Source: Verrucomicrobiota bacterium (GTDB lineage Bacteria > Verrucomicrobiota > Verrucomicrobiia > Verrucomicrobiales > DEV007). From it: a stretch of DNA of 64,000 nt. The notes under the pieces are model-generated. The model made no database searches and was not told the DNA's origin. It saw only the letters and a program-made list of their open reading frames with translations. The DNA is taken from assembly GCA_018970725.1 (NCBI GenBank), contig JAGWVU010000010.1, positions 58,125 to 122,124 on the forward strand, in the 5' to 3' direction. The translations under genes were made by a program, and so were the position numbers. This document shows positions 47,147 to 55,877 of the stretch, piece by piece; the stretch's first letter is position 1, and the number at the start of each line of letters is the position of its first letter.

Positions 47147-50100
47147 GTGCGCCTCCTCCTCACGCTCCTCCTGCTCCTCCGGCCGGTCTCCCTGCCGGCG
47201 CAAGCGCTCCCCCTCCCCGCCGACCACGCGGCCAGAATGAAGGCGGGCACCGCCCTCTTCACTGCTTCCATCCGGCCCGTCCTGCTCGAACAGTGCCTCG
47301 ATTGCCACGGAGGCGAAAAGACCCGCGCCGGATTTTCCCTCGCTTCGCGGGAATCCCTCCTCGCCGGGGGCGATTCCGGACCCGCCATCGATTCCTCTTC
47401 ACCGCCCCGCAGCCTCCTCCTCGCCTTGCTCCGCCATGAAGAGGAACCGTTCATGCCCGCCAAGAAACCGCGGTTGCCGGACGCCACCCTCGAGGCCTTC
47501 CAGCGCTGGATCGAACTCGGCGTCCCTTACGACCGTCCGCTCGTGGAGTCCGCCTCCAAACCCGCTGAGATGACCGTGACCGATGCCGACCGCGCCTTCT
47601 GGTCTTTCCGGCCCCTCGCGGTCCCTGCCGATCCCAACCCGGGGAGCCCCCGGAACCCGGACCACTTTCTGGCCGAGGCCCGCGCCGCCGCCGGGGTCAC
47701 CCCGAATCCGGAGGCGGATCGCCGCACGCTCGCCCGCCGGGCCGCGCTCTCCCTGACCGGGCTCCCGCCCGCCCCCGGGGTGCTGGAGGCCTTCCTCGCC
47801 GATTCGCGTCCGGATGCCTGGCCCCGTTTTGTCGATTCCCTCCTCGCCTCTCCCGCGTTCGGGGAACATCAGGCCCGCCAGTGGATGGACGTGGCCCGGT
47901 TCGCCGAAAGCTCCGGGTTCGAGCAGGATTACGACCGCCCGTCGGCCTACCACTACCGGGACTTTCTCATCCGAGCCTTCAATCAGGATCTTCCTTGGGA
48001 CCGGTTCACCGCCTGGCAGGTGGCCGGGGATGAGTTGGCGCCCGGCGAACCGCTCGCCCTTCAGGCCACCGGTTTCCTCTCCGCCGGCGTCTTCCCCACC
48101 CAACTGACCGAGGCGGAATTCGAATCCGCCCGCTACGATGAACTCGACGACATGGTCGGCACCACCAGCGTCGCCTTCCTCGGCCTTTCCATTGGCTGCG
48201 CCCGGTGTCACGACCACAAATACGATCCCATCCCGGCCCGCGATTACTACGCGCTCGCCGCCACCTTCGCCACGGCCATCCGGACCGAGACGGAGATCGA
48301 GTTCGCTCCGGAACTCCATCGGGCCAGGCTCGCGCCTTGGGAAGCCCGGGAACGGGAGTTGGCTGCCGCCCTCGCCGTGCACGAAACCTCGCTCGCCCCC
48401 GCCTTCGGCTCCTGGCTCCGCGCTCCGGACCGGCCCGGCATCACCGCCCCCTCCGTCTGGCAGGTGCTCGAACCCGTCTCCCTGACCGCCCGGGATGGCA
48501 CCACCTTCACGCCACAGGCGGACGGCTCCCAACTCGCCACCAACCCCGCCCCGGCCCGGGAGGAATACACTGTGGAAGTCGCGGTCGCGGCCGGCAGCAC
48601 CGCCCTCCGCCTCGAGACCCTGACCCACCCTTCCCTGCCCCGCCAAGGTCCGGGCCGCGCCCCCAACGGAAATTTCGCCCTCGGCGATCTCGTCGTCACC
48701 TCCCGCCCCAGCGTCCATCCAGAGGCCCGGCCCGTTCCCCTGAAACTCGTGGCCGCCCGCGCCACCCACCAGCAAAACACCGGCAGCCTGTCCGTCGCCA
48801 GCGCCATCGATGCCGACCCACAATCCAGCGGTTGGGCCGTGGACTCGGGCGGTATCGGCCGGGACCAAGCCGCCGTGTTCTCCTGGGGCACGCCCCTCGC
48901 GACCGACTCCCGACTCACCATCCGGATGCGTTTTCAGGTGAACGGTCAGCACAGCCCGGGGCGGATCCGCTTGTCCTCCACCGCGGACGCCACCGCACCA
49001 CCCGGCACCGGAGATGGCGTGCCCGGCCCGCTCGCCTCCGCGCTGGACAGGCTGGCGAAAGCGGGTCCCGACGCCCTTTCCCCCGACCAAACCAGCGTCC
49101 TCCGGCGCGCCTGGCTGGCCACCGATCCCGGCTGGAAACAGCGCGATGCCGCCCTGCAGGCCCACCGTTCCGTCCGGCCCCGGCCGGATCTCCGCCCGGT
49201 CATGATCTGCTCGGAAGGCCTTCCGCCCCTCAAACACCACGCCGATGGCCGGGGCTATCCGCATTTCTACCCGCAAGTCCATGTCCTCGAACGCGGCGAC
49301 CCGAAGCGGAAAAAAGAGGTGGCCTCCGCCGGCTTCCCTCAAGTCCTCCTCCGGGACGGTGCCTCTCCCGCCGATTGGCAGGTCCCTCCATCCCAAGGGG
49401 CCCGGACAAGCCACCGCCGCGCCACGCTCGCCCGCTGGCTGACCGATCCGGAACGCGGCAGCGGCCATCTCCTCGCTCGCGTCGCCGTCAACCGCATCTG
49501 GCAGCAACATTTCGGCCGGGGCCTTGTCGCCACCCCGAATGATTTCGGTTTTCAAGGCTCCCGCCCGTCCCATCCCGCCCTGCTGGACTGGCTCGCCACC
49601 GAATTCATCGCCCACGGCTGGTCCACCAAGCATCTCCACCGGCTCATCCTGCGGAGCGACGCCTGGAGACAAGCCCCGGACCATCATCCCGCCAACGCCG
49701 CCCGGGACCCGGACAATCTCCTGCTCTGGCGCTTCCCTTCCCGACGCCTCTCCGCCGAAGCCATCCGGGATTCCCTCCTCGCCGTCTCCGGCCTCCTCGA
49801 CCCGACTCCGTTCGGCCCCGGATCGTTGGATGAGTCGATGCGCCGCCGCAGCCTTTACTTCACGGTCAAGCGCAGCCGACTGCCCAACGTGATGGTGGTC
49901 TTCGATTGGCCTGAACATGTCGTCAGCATCGGTCTCCGCCCTTCCACCACGGTGGCTCCCCAAGCCCTCTATTTCATGAACAGTCCCGAGGCCCGCCGCT
50001 ATGCCGAAGCCCTCGCGGCCCGGTCCAACGGCTCCCTCGACGCGGTCTACCGGTTCGCCCTGCAACGTTCCCCCGCCCCGGAGGAACGCGACGCCGCCAC

Positions 50101-50215
50101 CGCCTTCTTGACTTCCCAAACCCGCCATCACCACAGCCCGCGGGCGGCCGAACTCGCGCTGGCGGATTTTTGCCAGGCCCTCCTCGCCAGCAACGAATTC
50201 CTCCACCTCCCATGA
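47147..50215 (+). CDS. Planctomycete-type cytochrome c with DUF1549 and DUF1553
   Basis: A 1022-residue exported protein. The N-terminus (GTG 47147) gives the signal peptide MRLLLTLLLLLRPVSLPAQA. A cytochrome domain has one heme c motif, CLDCH, at residues 50-54. DUF1549 follows (ARQWMDVARFAESSGFEQDY to CARCHDHKYDPIP, which offers a second CxxCH near residue 350), then a middle beta-rich region (about 400-620) and DUF1553 (RATLARWLTDPER, NRIWQQHFGRGLVATPNDFG). The frame is open to 46904 but upstream sequence antisense to nothing and lacking a signal is ignored. Its stop overlaps the DUF1501 gene by ATGA; the two families are nearly always neighbours in PVC bacteria and are thought to act together in the periplasm, perhaps on sulfated or complex glycans. 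Confidence 0.9.
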   Translation: MRLLLTLLLLLRPVSLPAQALPLPADHAARMKAGTALFTASIRPVLLEQCLDCHGGEKTRAGFSLASRESLLAGGDSGPAIDSSSPPRSLLLALLRHEEEPFMPAKKPRLPDATLEAFQRWIELGVPYDRPLVESASKPAEMTVTDADRAFWSFRPLAVPADPNPGSPRNPDHFLAEARAAAGVTPNPEADRRTLARRAALSLTGLPPAPGVLEAFLADSRPDAWPRFVDSLLASPAFGEHQARQWMDVARFAESSGFEQDYDRPSAYHYRDFLIRAFNQDLPWDRFTAWQVAGDELAPGEPLALQATGFLSAGVFPTQLTEAEFESARYDELDDMVGTTSVAFLGLSIGCARCHDHKYDPIPARDYYALAATFATAIRTETEIEFAPELHRARLAPWEARERELAAALAVHETSLAPAFGSWLRAPDRPGITAPSVWQVLEPVSLTARDGTTFTPQADGSQLATNPAPAREEYTVEVAVAAGSTALRLETLTHPSLPRQGPGRAPNGNFALGDLVVTSRPSVHPEARPVPLKLVAARATHQQNTGSLSVASAIDADPQSSGWAVDSGGIGRDQAAVFSWGTPLATDSRLTIRMRFQVNGQHSPGRIRLSSTADATAPPGTGDGVPGPLASALDRLAKAGPDALSPDQTSVLRRAWLATDPGWKQRDAALQAHRSVRPRPDLRPVMICSEGLPPLKHHADGRGYPHFYPQVHVLERGDPKRKKEVASAGFPQVLLRDGASPADWQVPPSQGARTSHRRATLARWLTDPERGSGHLLARVAVNRIWQQHFGRGLVATPNDFGFQGSRPSHPALLDWLATEFIAHGWSTKHLHRLILRSDAWRQAPDHHPANAARDPDNLLLWRFPSRRLSAEAIRDSLLAVSGLLDPTPFGPGSLDESMRRRSLYFTVKRSRLPNVMVVFDWPEHVVSIGLRPSTTVAPQALYFMNSPEARRYAEALAARSNGSLDAVYRFALQRSPAPEERDAATAFLTSQTRHHHSPRAAELALADFCQALLASNEFLHLP

Positions 50216-51636
50216 TGCCCTCCCCTCCCTCCCGCCGCGCCCTCCTCCACCGCGCCGGTGCCGGTGCCGGTCTGCTCGGACTCGCCACCCTCTTCCAGGA
50301 CCAACACCTGCTGGCCGCGCCCGATCCCCTCGCTCCGCGGCAACCGCACCTTCCGGCCCGCGCCAAACGCGTCATCTGGATCTTCATCAACGGCGGTCCC
50401 AGCCAGGTGGACACCTGGGACCACAAGCCCGCCCTCGCACGGCACGACGGCCAGGAACTCGCCGGATTCGACAAGTTCACCGGCTTCTTCGCCAATGCCG
50501 TCGGCGGCGTCATGAAGTCCCCGTTCGAGTTCCGTCCCCGCGGCCGGTGCGGCAAGATGGTCTCCGAAATCTTCCCTCACCTCGGGGAGCACGTGGACAA
50601 AATGGCCTTCATCCATTCCGGCCACACCGAATCCAACAACCACAGCCCCGCCCTCTTTGCCATGAACTGCGGGTTGCCCCGGATGGGCCTGCCCTGCGCT
50701 GGATCCTGGATCACCTATGGTCTCGGGAGTGAGAGCCGCGATCTCCCCGCCTTCGTCGTGATGTCGGATCCGCTCGACCGCGGCCTGCCCAAGGGCAACG
50801 CCAGCAACTGGAGCGCTGGTTTTCTCCCCGGCGTCTACCAGGGAACCTGGCTCAAGCCCAAGGGTGCCCCCATCGACAATCTGCTCCCTCCACCCAACCT
50901 TCCCCCCGCCGCGCAACGCGATCAACTCGATCTCCTTGCCCGCCTCAACCGGTCCCATCGCGACGCCCATCCCGGGGACCCGGACCTCGACGCCCGCATC
51001 CAGAGCTACGAACTCGCCTACCGCATGCAGGCCACCGCCCCGGAAACCCTCGACCTCTCCCGGGAATCGGAAGCCACCAAACGCCTCTACGGCCTCGACC
51101 AACCGCATTGCCGCCACTTCGCCACCCAATGCCTCACCGCGCGGCGCCTCGTGGAACGCGGCGTCCGCTTCGTCCAAATCTATTCCGGCGGCATGGAAAA
51201 CCAACGGAGCTGGGACGGTCACAGCGATATCAAAGGCAACCACTCCCAGTTCGCCGGCGAGACCGATCAACCGGTGGCCGCCCTCCTCCAGGATCTTCAC
51301 CAGCGCGGTCTCCTCGAGGACACCCTCGTCCTCTGGTGCGGTGAATTTGGCCGCCTCCCGGTCGCTCAAAAGGGCGCCAAGCCCGGCCGGGATCACAACC
51401 CCCATTGCTTCACCGCCTGGCTCGCCGGCGGCGGAATCAAGGGCGGCGTCTCCCACGGCCAGTCCGACGAACTCGGTCACAAGGCCGCCGTGGACAAGGT
51501 CACGGTCCATGATCTCCACGCCACGGTCCTCCACCTCCTCGGCCTCGATCACGAGAAACTCACCTATGTCTACAACGGTCGGCGCTTCCGGCTCACCGAC
51601 GTCGCCGGCCATGTCATCCGTCCGATCCTCGCCTGA
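50212..51636 (+). CDS. DUF1501 family protein, Tat-exported
   Basis: A 474-residue protein of the DUF1501 family, which has an alkaline-phosphatase/sulfatase-like fold. The N-terminus SRRALLHRAGAGAGLLGLAT is a Tat signal. The domain opens with VIWIFINGGPSQVDTWDHKP and contains FIHSGHTESNNHSPA, GVRFVQIYSGG, DTLVLWCGEFGRLP and HDLHATVLHLLGLDH, the last two carrying likely metal ligands. It is translationally coupled to the cytochrome/DUF1553 gene. Enzymatic activity has not been shown for most members. Confidence 0.92.
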   Translation: MMPSPPSRRALLHRAGAGAGLLGLATLFQDQHLLAAPDPLAPRQPHLPARAKRVIWIFINGGPSQVDTWDHKPALARHDGQELAGFDKFTGFFANAVGGVMKSPFEFRPRGRCGKMVSEIFPHLGEHVDKMAFIHSGHTESNNHSPALFAMNCGLPRMGLPCAGSWITYGLGSESRDLPAFVVMSDPLDRGLPKGNASNWSAGFLPGVYQGTWLKPKGAPIDNLLPPPNLPPAAQRDQLDLLARLNRSHRDAHPGDPDLDARIQSYELAYRMQATAPETLDLSRESEATKRLYGLDQPHCRHFATQCLTARRLVERGVRFVQIYSGGMENQRSWDGHSDIKGNHSQFAGETDQPVAALLQDLHQRGLLEDTLVLWCGEFGRLPVAQKGAKPGRDHNPHCFTAWLAGGGIKGGVSHGQSDELGHKAAVDKVTVHDLHATVLHLLGLDHEKLTYVYNGRRFRLTDVAGHVIRPILA

Positions 51637-51651
51637 ACCGGGCGGGACTCA

Positions 51652-53034
51652 TCACGGCGTTCCCGCTTTTTCCGCCGCCTTTCGCTCTTCCGGCGTGAGG
51701 ATCCGGCGCAGCTCGCAGCGGATCGCCCCTGGCCTGGCCGCGGCATAGATGGCGTCCGCCTCCTCCCGGGCCGCCTGCCGCAAGGCACTCAATTCCGGAG
51801 CGATTTCCGCAGCCGTTTGCCGCTCCCGCTCCGCGTCCCCGGGATGATTCCGCCGCACCTCCCCCAGCCGTTGCCACAGCTCACGCATCGGGCGCACCGT
51901 GTCGGCATGACGCTTGGCATTGCGGGCCGCGATCTCTTGGGCCCGCCGGTATCCGGGCCGGTTCCAAAGCGGGTGCAGCTCCACGCCCCGGCGCAACTGC
52001 TCCGCCGTGAAGCTCTGGAGCGCCTCCCCCTCCATCCTCAGTTCATAATCCCCCTCCCGCAAGCCCAGAACCTGGAGCCGCTCCGGGTTGAAACGCTCGT
52101 CCATCCCCGCCACCTGCACGCCGATGAAGGCCTCCTCCGGCATGCCCCAGGGCAGGAATTTGGCCAACCAGGTCCAACCCACCCCGGAATCACTCCCTTC
52201 GAGTTGGGTCAAACTGCCGCCCGAAACCTGGGAACGCCAGCCCGCCTCCCCCTCGCCCCGTGTCAGGAAGACCTCGCTCCCCTGCCCCGCCCCCTCCGCG
52301 GCAAGCCCCTCGATCACCGTCGCCGCCATCACCGCATGCCCACCGGCATCCGCCAGCAAACCCTCCGGCATCAGGCTGAAGGCCGGATTCACCCGGCGCT
52401 CCCTCGCCGTCGCCGCCGCCAAAGCCCCCCAGGCATCGAAAAATCGTAGCCGCCGCTCCCAAGCCAGTTCGCCAAGCCAGGCCGCGCAATACGCCATCAC
52501 CCCGTTGTAGTCCGGCGCCAGGCGCGTCAACCGGAACCGGTAGGAGGGATCCGCGTCCACGCGTTCCCGGTGAACCTGCATGTCGACCAGCGGCGGGCTC
52601 ATCAGGAACGGCTCGGTCCCGAGATCCTCGAACCGCCGCAACAGCTCTTCCATGTTCCGCTGAAAAACACGGACCCGGCCCGGATCGAATCCCGCCAGCC
52701 CCCCATCCCATGTCCCCAACTGGATGATGACATAGTCCGGTTTTCTCTCACCGGGATCCGCATCAAACCGCGCCAAAACGTCACCGGCCGTATCCATCTT
52801 AAGCCCGGCATGATGAAAGACCAGCTTCCGGTCCGGAAAACGCGTGAAGAAATAATTCTCCACGTATTGGCACCACCGTCCGTCGCAAACCGTCTCATCA
52901 CCGACAAACGCGAGCGACTCGCCCGCCCGATGGACAAAGGGAGCCACGGTATCAGGCGCCCTCTCCTCCTCCGCCGCCGCCACCGGCCACGCCAGAAAGA
53001 GGGCAGGAAACAAACCGGCTCGGCACGGCAGCAT
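51652..53034 (-). CDS. SGNH/GDSL hydrolase relative lacking the catalytic serine
   Basis: A 460-residue exported protein with signal peptide MLPCRAGLFPALFLAWPVAAA. The layout is that of PVC SGNH hydrolases: YVENYFFTRFPDRKL, PDYVIIQLGTWDGG, and a C-terminal DAGGHAVMAATVIEGL. Two key blocks are changed. The GDS motif reads VGDETVCDG, so the nucleophile serine is absent, and the GxND block reads GTWDGG. The histidine block is retained. A helical, charged region fills the last 90 residues. It is probably not an active esterase, or uses other residues. ATG 53034 was chosen because it starts the signal peptide. Confidence 0.75.
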   Translation of the reverse strand: MLPCRAGLFPALFLAWPVAAAEEERAPDTVAPFVHRAGESLAFVGDETVCDGRWCQYVENYFFTRFPDRKLVFHHAGLKMDTAGDVLARFDADPGERKPDYVIIQLGTWDGGLAGFDPGRVRVFQRNMEELLRRFEDLGTEPFLMSPPLVDMQVHRERVDADPSYRFRLTRLAPDYNGVMAYCAAWLGELAWERRLRFFDAWGALAAATARERRVNPAFSLMPEGLLADAGGHAVMAATVIEGLAAEGAGQGSEVFLTRGEGEAGWRSQVSGGSLTQLEGSDSGVGWTWLAKFLPWGMPEEAFIGVQVAGMDERFNPERLQVLGLREGDYELRMEGEALQSFTAEQLRRGVELHPLWNRPGYRRAQEIAARNAKRHADTVRPMRELWQRLGEVRRNHPGDAERERQTAAEIAPELSALRQAAREEADAIYAAARPGAIRCELRRILTPEERKAAEKAGTP

Positions 53035-53112
53035 GCTCCCAGCATCCGGTCGAACCGCCAACTTTCAACCCTTTCCGCATGCCCGGGAGTCACCGGGTTG
53101 GACAAGATCAAA

Positions 53113-53322
53113 TCCTCCCTCCCCCGGACCGCAAGAAAACGCCCCACGCGAGCCAAGAACAACGAGCACGCCAAATTCGGGCAACCCAAGCGCACCTCGC
53201 CCCTGGTGATCATCGACGAGGCTCATCGTCTTCGGAACCCAAACTCCCAACAATCCCCCGCCACCCGCAAACTGGCGTCTCTGGCCGGGTTCACCCTCTA
53301 CCTGAGCGCCACCGCCGGGCAG
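53113..53322 (+). pseudogene. Duplicated internal fragment of the SNF2-like helicase gene
   Basis: These 210 bases match 54290-54498 of the helicase gene downstream, with about 11 differences and one extra base by my count (about 95% identity). The copy covers the segment encoding the DEAH box (IIDEAHRLRN) up to LSATAGQ. It has neither start nor stop of its own, and the extra base breaks the frame. Flanking sequence is unrelated, so the duplication is limited to this piece. Confidence 0.9.
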
Positions 53323-53466
53323 TGGCAAACCGTAAGCGAACATGGGGCGGATGACCGACGCTAATCGGCGCGGCATCGCCCCGGGCCATCCGATCCCGGA
53401 CCTATGGGCCTGAATTGGTGCTCTGATTGCCCTGACTGGCCAAGCGGGATGAAGGTTGCTTTTTTT

Positions 53467-53557
53467 GGGGCACGGATGAAACACGGAGGGGCGGGATGAC
53501 ACGGATGGGGAAGAGAAATCCTCTCCTTTGGATCCCTCTCCGTGCCATCCGTGCCCC
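53467..53557. repeat. Long imperfect hairpin repeat
   Basis: GGGGCACGGATG (53467-53478) is the perfect inverse of CATCCGTGCCCC (53546-53557), and inside it CACGGAGGG faces CCCTCTCCGTG with a small bulge, giving a stem of over 25 bp. CACGGA is repeated several times within. Seven T residues precede it (53460-53466). It lies in the gap between the SGNH gene and the broken toxin-antitoxin locus. Confidence 0.75.
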
Positions 53558-53629
53558 TAACCTAGTGGTCCGTAGCACAAAGAAACCGCCATTGAGATCG
53601 GAGCTAAGGCGCGGTAGGATATTTTTGAG

Positions 53630-53909
53630 ATGCAACCACCAATAGACGCAGCCAATCTCACGCTTTCAGAAAAACTCATAATTATGGAAGAGCTGTGGGG
53701 AAGCTTGCGGCAGATCGAGTCTTCCGTGCCTTCTCCAGAGTGGCATCGTGATGTTTTGACCGCCCGGAAGGTCTCGATTGCGGACGGAACCGCCGGTTTC
53801 ACGGATTGGGATCAGGCAAAGGAGGAAATCCGATCCCGATGTCATTGCCGTTCTCGATCAAAGGCCGGACCCGACGTTTCGGTGGCAGCAAACGACGGGA
53901 AGGGGATAA
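53630..53909 (+). pseudogene. Fused remnant of a toxin-antitoxin locus
   Basis: The frame from 53630 encodes an addiction-module antitoxin component of the TIGR02574-like family: LTLSEKLIIMEELWGSL and FTDWDQAKEEIRSR are the usual start and end. It should stop soon after the last arginines but reads on to 53935 in basic nonsense. In another frame, from 53832 to a TAA at 53909, the sequence reads VIAVLDQRPDPTFRW, the characteristic end of a RelE/ParE-type toxin. I infer a deletion that joined the antitoxin's end to the toxin's tail and removed most of the toxin. The antitoxin part may still be made. Confidence 0.7.
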
Positions 53910-54012
53910 CAAGGCGCAGCAGGACCAACCGCTAATCACGTCGGCTATGTGCTGACGTTCTGTCGAGGAAGCAGAGAACCATCATGCTGTTTCCTATCCG
54001 CTAGAGTCATCC

Positions 54013-55449
54013 ATGGGCGCGCAATTTGTCCCCCACGCTCACCAGCAAAGTGCACGAGACGCCATTCTCGCGGCCTGCCTTGCGGGGAAGCCGGGCTTTC
54101 TGCTCGGCGACCTCACCGGCTTGGGGAAAACGCTCTCCGCGTGGCTGGCCGTGGCCGCCATGCCCGGGGAGGAAGTCCTCATCATCTGCCCCAAGGGTGC
54201 CATTGCCCAGTGGCGACGCACCATCGCCGGCTCTCCCCCGACCGCAAAACGGGTGACGCTCGTCAATTTCGAGCGCAGCAAGTCTCTGCTCCTCCCTCCC
54301 CCGGACAGCAAAAAACGCTCCACGCGAGCCAAGAACAACGAGCACGCCAAATTCGGGCACCCCAAACGCACCTGGCCGCTGGTGATCATCGACGAAGCTC
54401 ATCGTCTTCGGAACCCAAACTCCCAACAATCCCTCGCCACCCGCAAACTGGCGTCTCTGGCCAGGTTCACCCTCTACCTGAGCGCCACCGCCGGGCAGAC
54501 GCCGCACGAACTCTCCTACCTGGCCCGCCTGCTTTTCCCCCTCCCCGCAGCGGGCTCCATCGCTCCCAGTGAGCTCGATCAGTTCCGTTTGCTCATGAAA
54601 CAACTCCGCATCGGGAAGGTCCGGGGGCGGTGGAAGAACTGGAAATGGGAGCCTGACCCTGCCGACCGCCAACGGATGTCGGAGCGCCTCTACAAGGGCC
54701 CCGACGCCATCGGACTGCGTCGGCGTCCCGCCGATATCGAAGGCTGGCCCGAGGTTCAGCGCGAATTGACCCCCACCACGCTCGATCCGGGAAACCGTCG
54801 GCTTTACGAGGCAACCTGGCGGGAGTTCCGCCGCGAGCTGGGACTCCTCGGAGGCAGTGCCCGCCGCCCTACCGGTTGGGCAGCTGATCTGCGCTTCCGC
54901 CAAAAAGCGAGTCTCCTGCGCACCTCCGGAACGGTCGATTTCGTGGAGGATCTCCTCACCAACGGCCAACAAGTCGCCATCTCCGTCGCCTTCCTCGAAA
55001 CCAGCGCCATGCTCCGGGCCAAACTCGAAGCCCGCGGTTGGGCGGCGGGAGAGCTCAATGGAACCCATCCCGCGGAGATCAACGAACAGACCCGCCTGGC
55101 TTTCCAACGCGGAGAACTCGACGCCATCGTGTTTACGGTCACGGAATCAATCTCCCTCCATCAAGGCGAACTTCCCGGCGGAGAACGCGAGCGTTCGTTG
55201 GTCGTGCACGACCTCCGTCACAGCGCCATCCAACTCCAGCAGATCGAAGGCCGATGCCACCGCGACGGCAAACGCGCCTTGATCTACTATGCGTATTGCG
55301 AAAACACCGTGGAAGAGAAGATCGCCGTGACGGTATTGGCCAGGATGTCGAGCATGGACGGCATGGCAGGGGATGACACCAGCTTGATTGAAGAACTCTT
55401 CATGATTCTTCAGGGCGAGACGGAGGCAGGGATCCGTTCCGATCTTTGA
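54013..55449 (+). CDS. Phage-like SNF2-family helicase
   Basis: A 478-residue superfamily 2 ATPase. Motif I is GDLTGLGKT (residues 32-40; SNF2 proteins usually have DEMGLGKT), motif II DEAH (127-130), motif III LSATAGQTP (156-164), and motif VI QIEGRCHRDGKR near residue 413. The compact size, the N-terminal PHAHQQSARDAILAA and lack of accessory domains resemble helicases carried by phages and by defence loci. The gene stands alone between decayed elements, and no nuclease, methylase or phage structural gene is next to it. A fragment of it is duplicated 1.2 kb upstream. Likely role is DNA or nucleoprotein remodelling; the target is unknown. Confidence 0.85.
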   Translation: MGAQFVPHAHQQSARDAILAACLAGKPGFLLGDLTGLGKTLSAWLAVAAMPGEEVLIICPKGAIAQWRRTIAGSPPTAKRVTLVNFERSKSLLLPPPDSKKRSTRAKNNEHAKFGHPKRTWPLVIIDEAHRLRNPNSQQSLATRKLASLARFTLYLSATAGQTPHELSYLARLLFPLPAAGSIAPSELDQFRLLMKQLRIGKVRGRWKNWKWEPDPADRQRMSERLYKGPDAIGLRRRPADIEGWPEVQRELTPTTLDPGNRRLYEATWREFRRELGLLGGSARRPTGWAADLRFRQKASLLRTSGTVDFVEDLLTNGQQVAISVAFLETSAMLRAKLEARGWAAGELNGTHPAEINEQTRLAFQRGELDAIVFTVTESISLHQGELPGGERERSLVVHDLRHSAIQLQQIEGRCHRDGKRALIYYAYCENTVEEKIAVTVLARMSSMDGMAGDDTSLIEELFMILQGETEAGIRSDL

Positions 55450-55877
55450 TCGACAGGAGCGCGGATGGCCAGAAGCCCGGCTTGCGATCGTGGTGGCTCG
55501 CGCGCCAATTGGAGCCTCTAGCTAGAGCAGAAAATTTGAGAGTTGAGAGAACTGGTTGGACGGATCCCTCCCGCGCCGCCGGAAGTAGGATGGGCATTCG
55601 TGCCCGTCCGGAGCTTGGTTCCCGGGGCGGACCGTCCGGTTCCTCTCTCCCGCCGGGTCGCGACTTCAAAGCCCTGGCCCCGCCATCCTGTCTCGATCTC
55701 CGGCTCGTCGGACAGGTTGACGCTCCATGCCCAGAGTGCCAGGCTTCAGCAATTTGGTGGCTCAATCCGGAAGCAATGGGGCCAGCGACATGCGATTGGT
55801 ATCGTCGGGGTCGAATCTGGTGCCGCAGATTTCGCCTGATGGCTGATACCTGCTGCTTCAATCGCGTTTGGGCGCCC
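55450..55877. other. Gene-poor stretch with hairpins
   Basis: No reading frame here looks like a protein. Two structured elements are visible: palindrome CTCTAGCTAGAG at 55516-55527, and a nine-bp hairpin with a TTCG loop at 55588-55609. Other frames are open but have biased, random-looking composition. It may be decayed sequence or contain an untranslated RNA. Confidence 0.5.
55588..55609. repeat. Hairpin with TTCG tetraloop
   Basis: GGATGGGCA (55588-55596), loop TTCG, then TGCCCGTCC (55601-55609); eight Watson-Crick pairs and one G-U. The loop is the very stable UUCG type if transcribed. No T tract follows, so it is not a typical terminator; a dispersed hairpin repeat is likely. Confidence 0.6.

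Noticed and set aside
47399..50206. A 935-codon open frame antisense to the DUF1549/DUF1553 gene
   Set aside because: Shadow of a well-supported gene; glycine/glutamate-rich with no domain.
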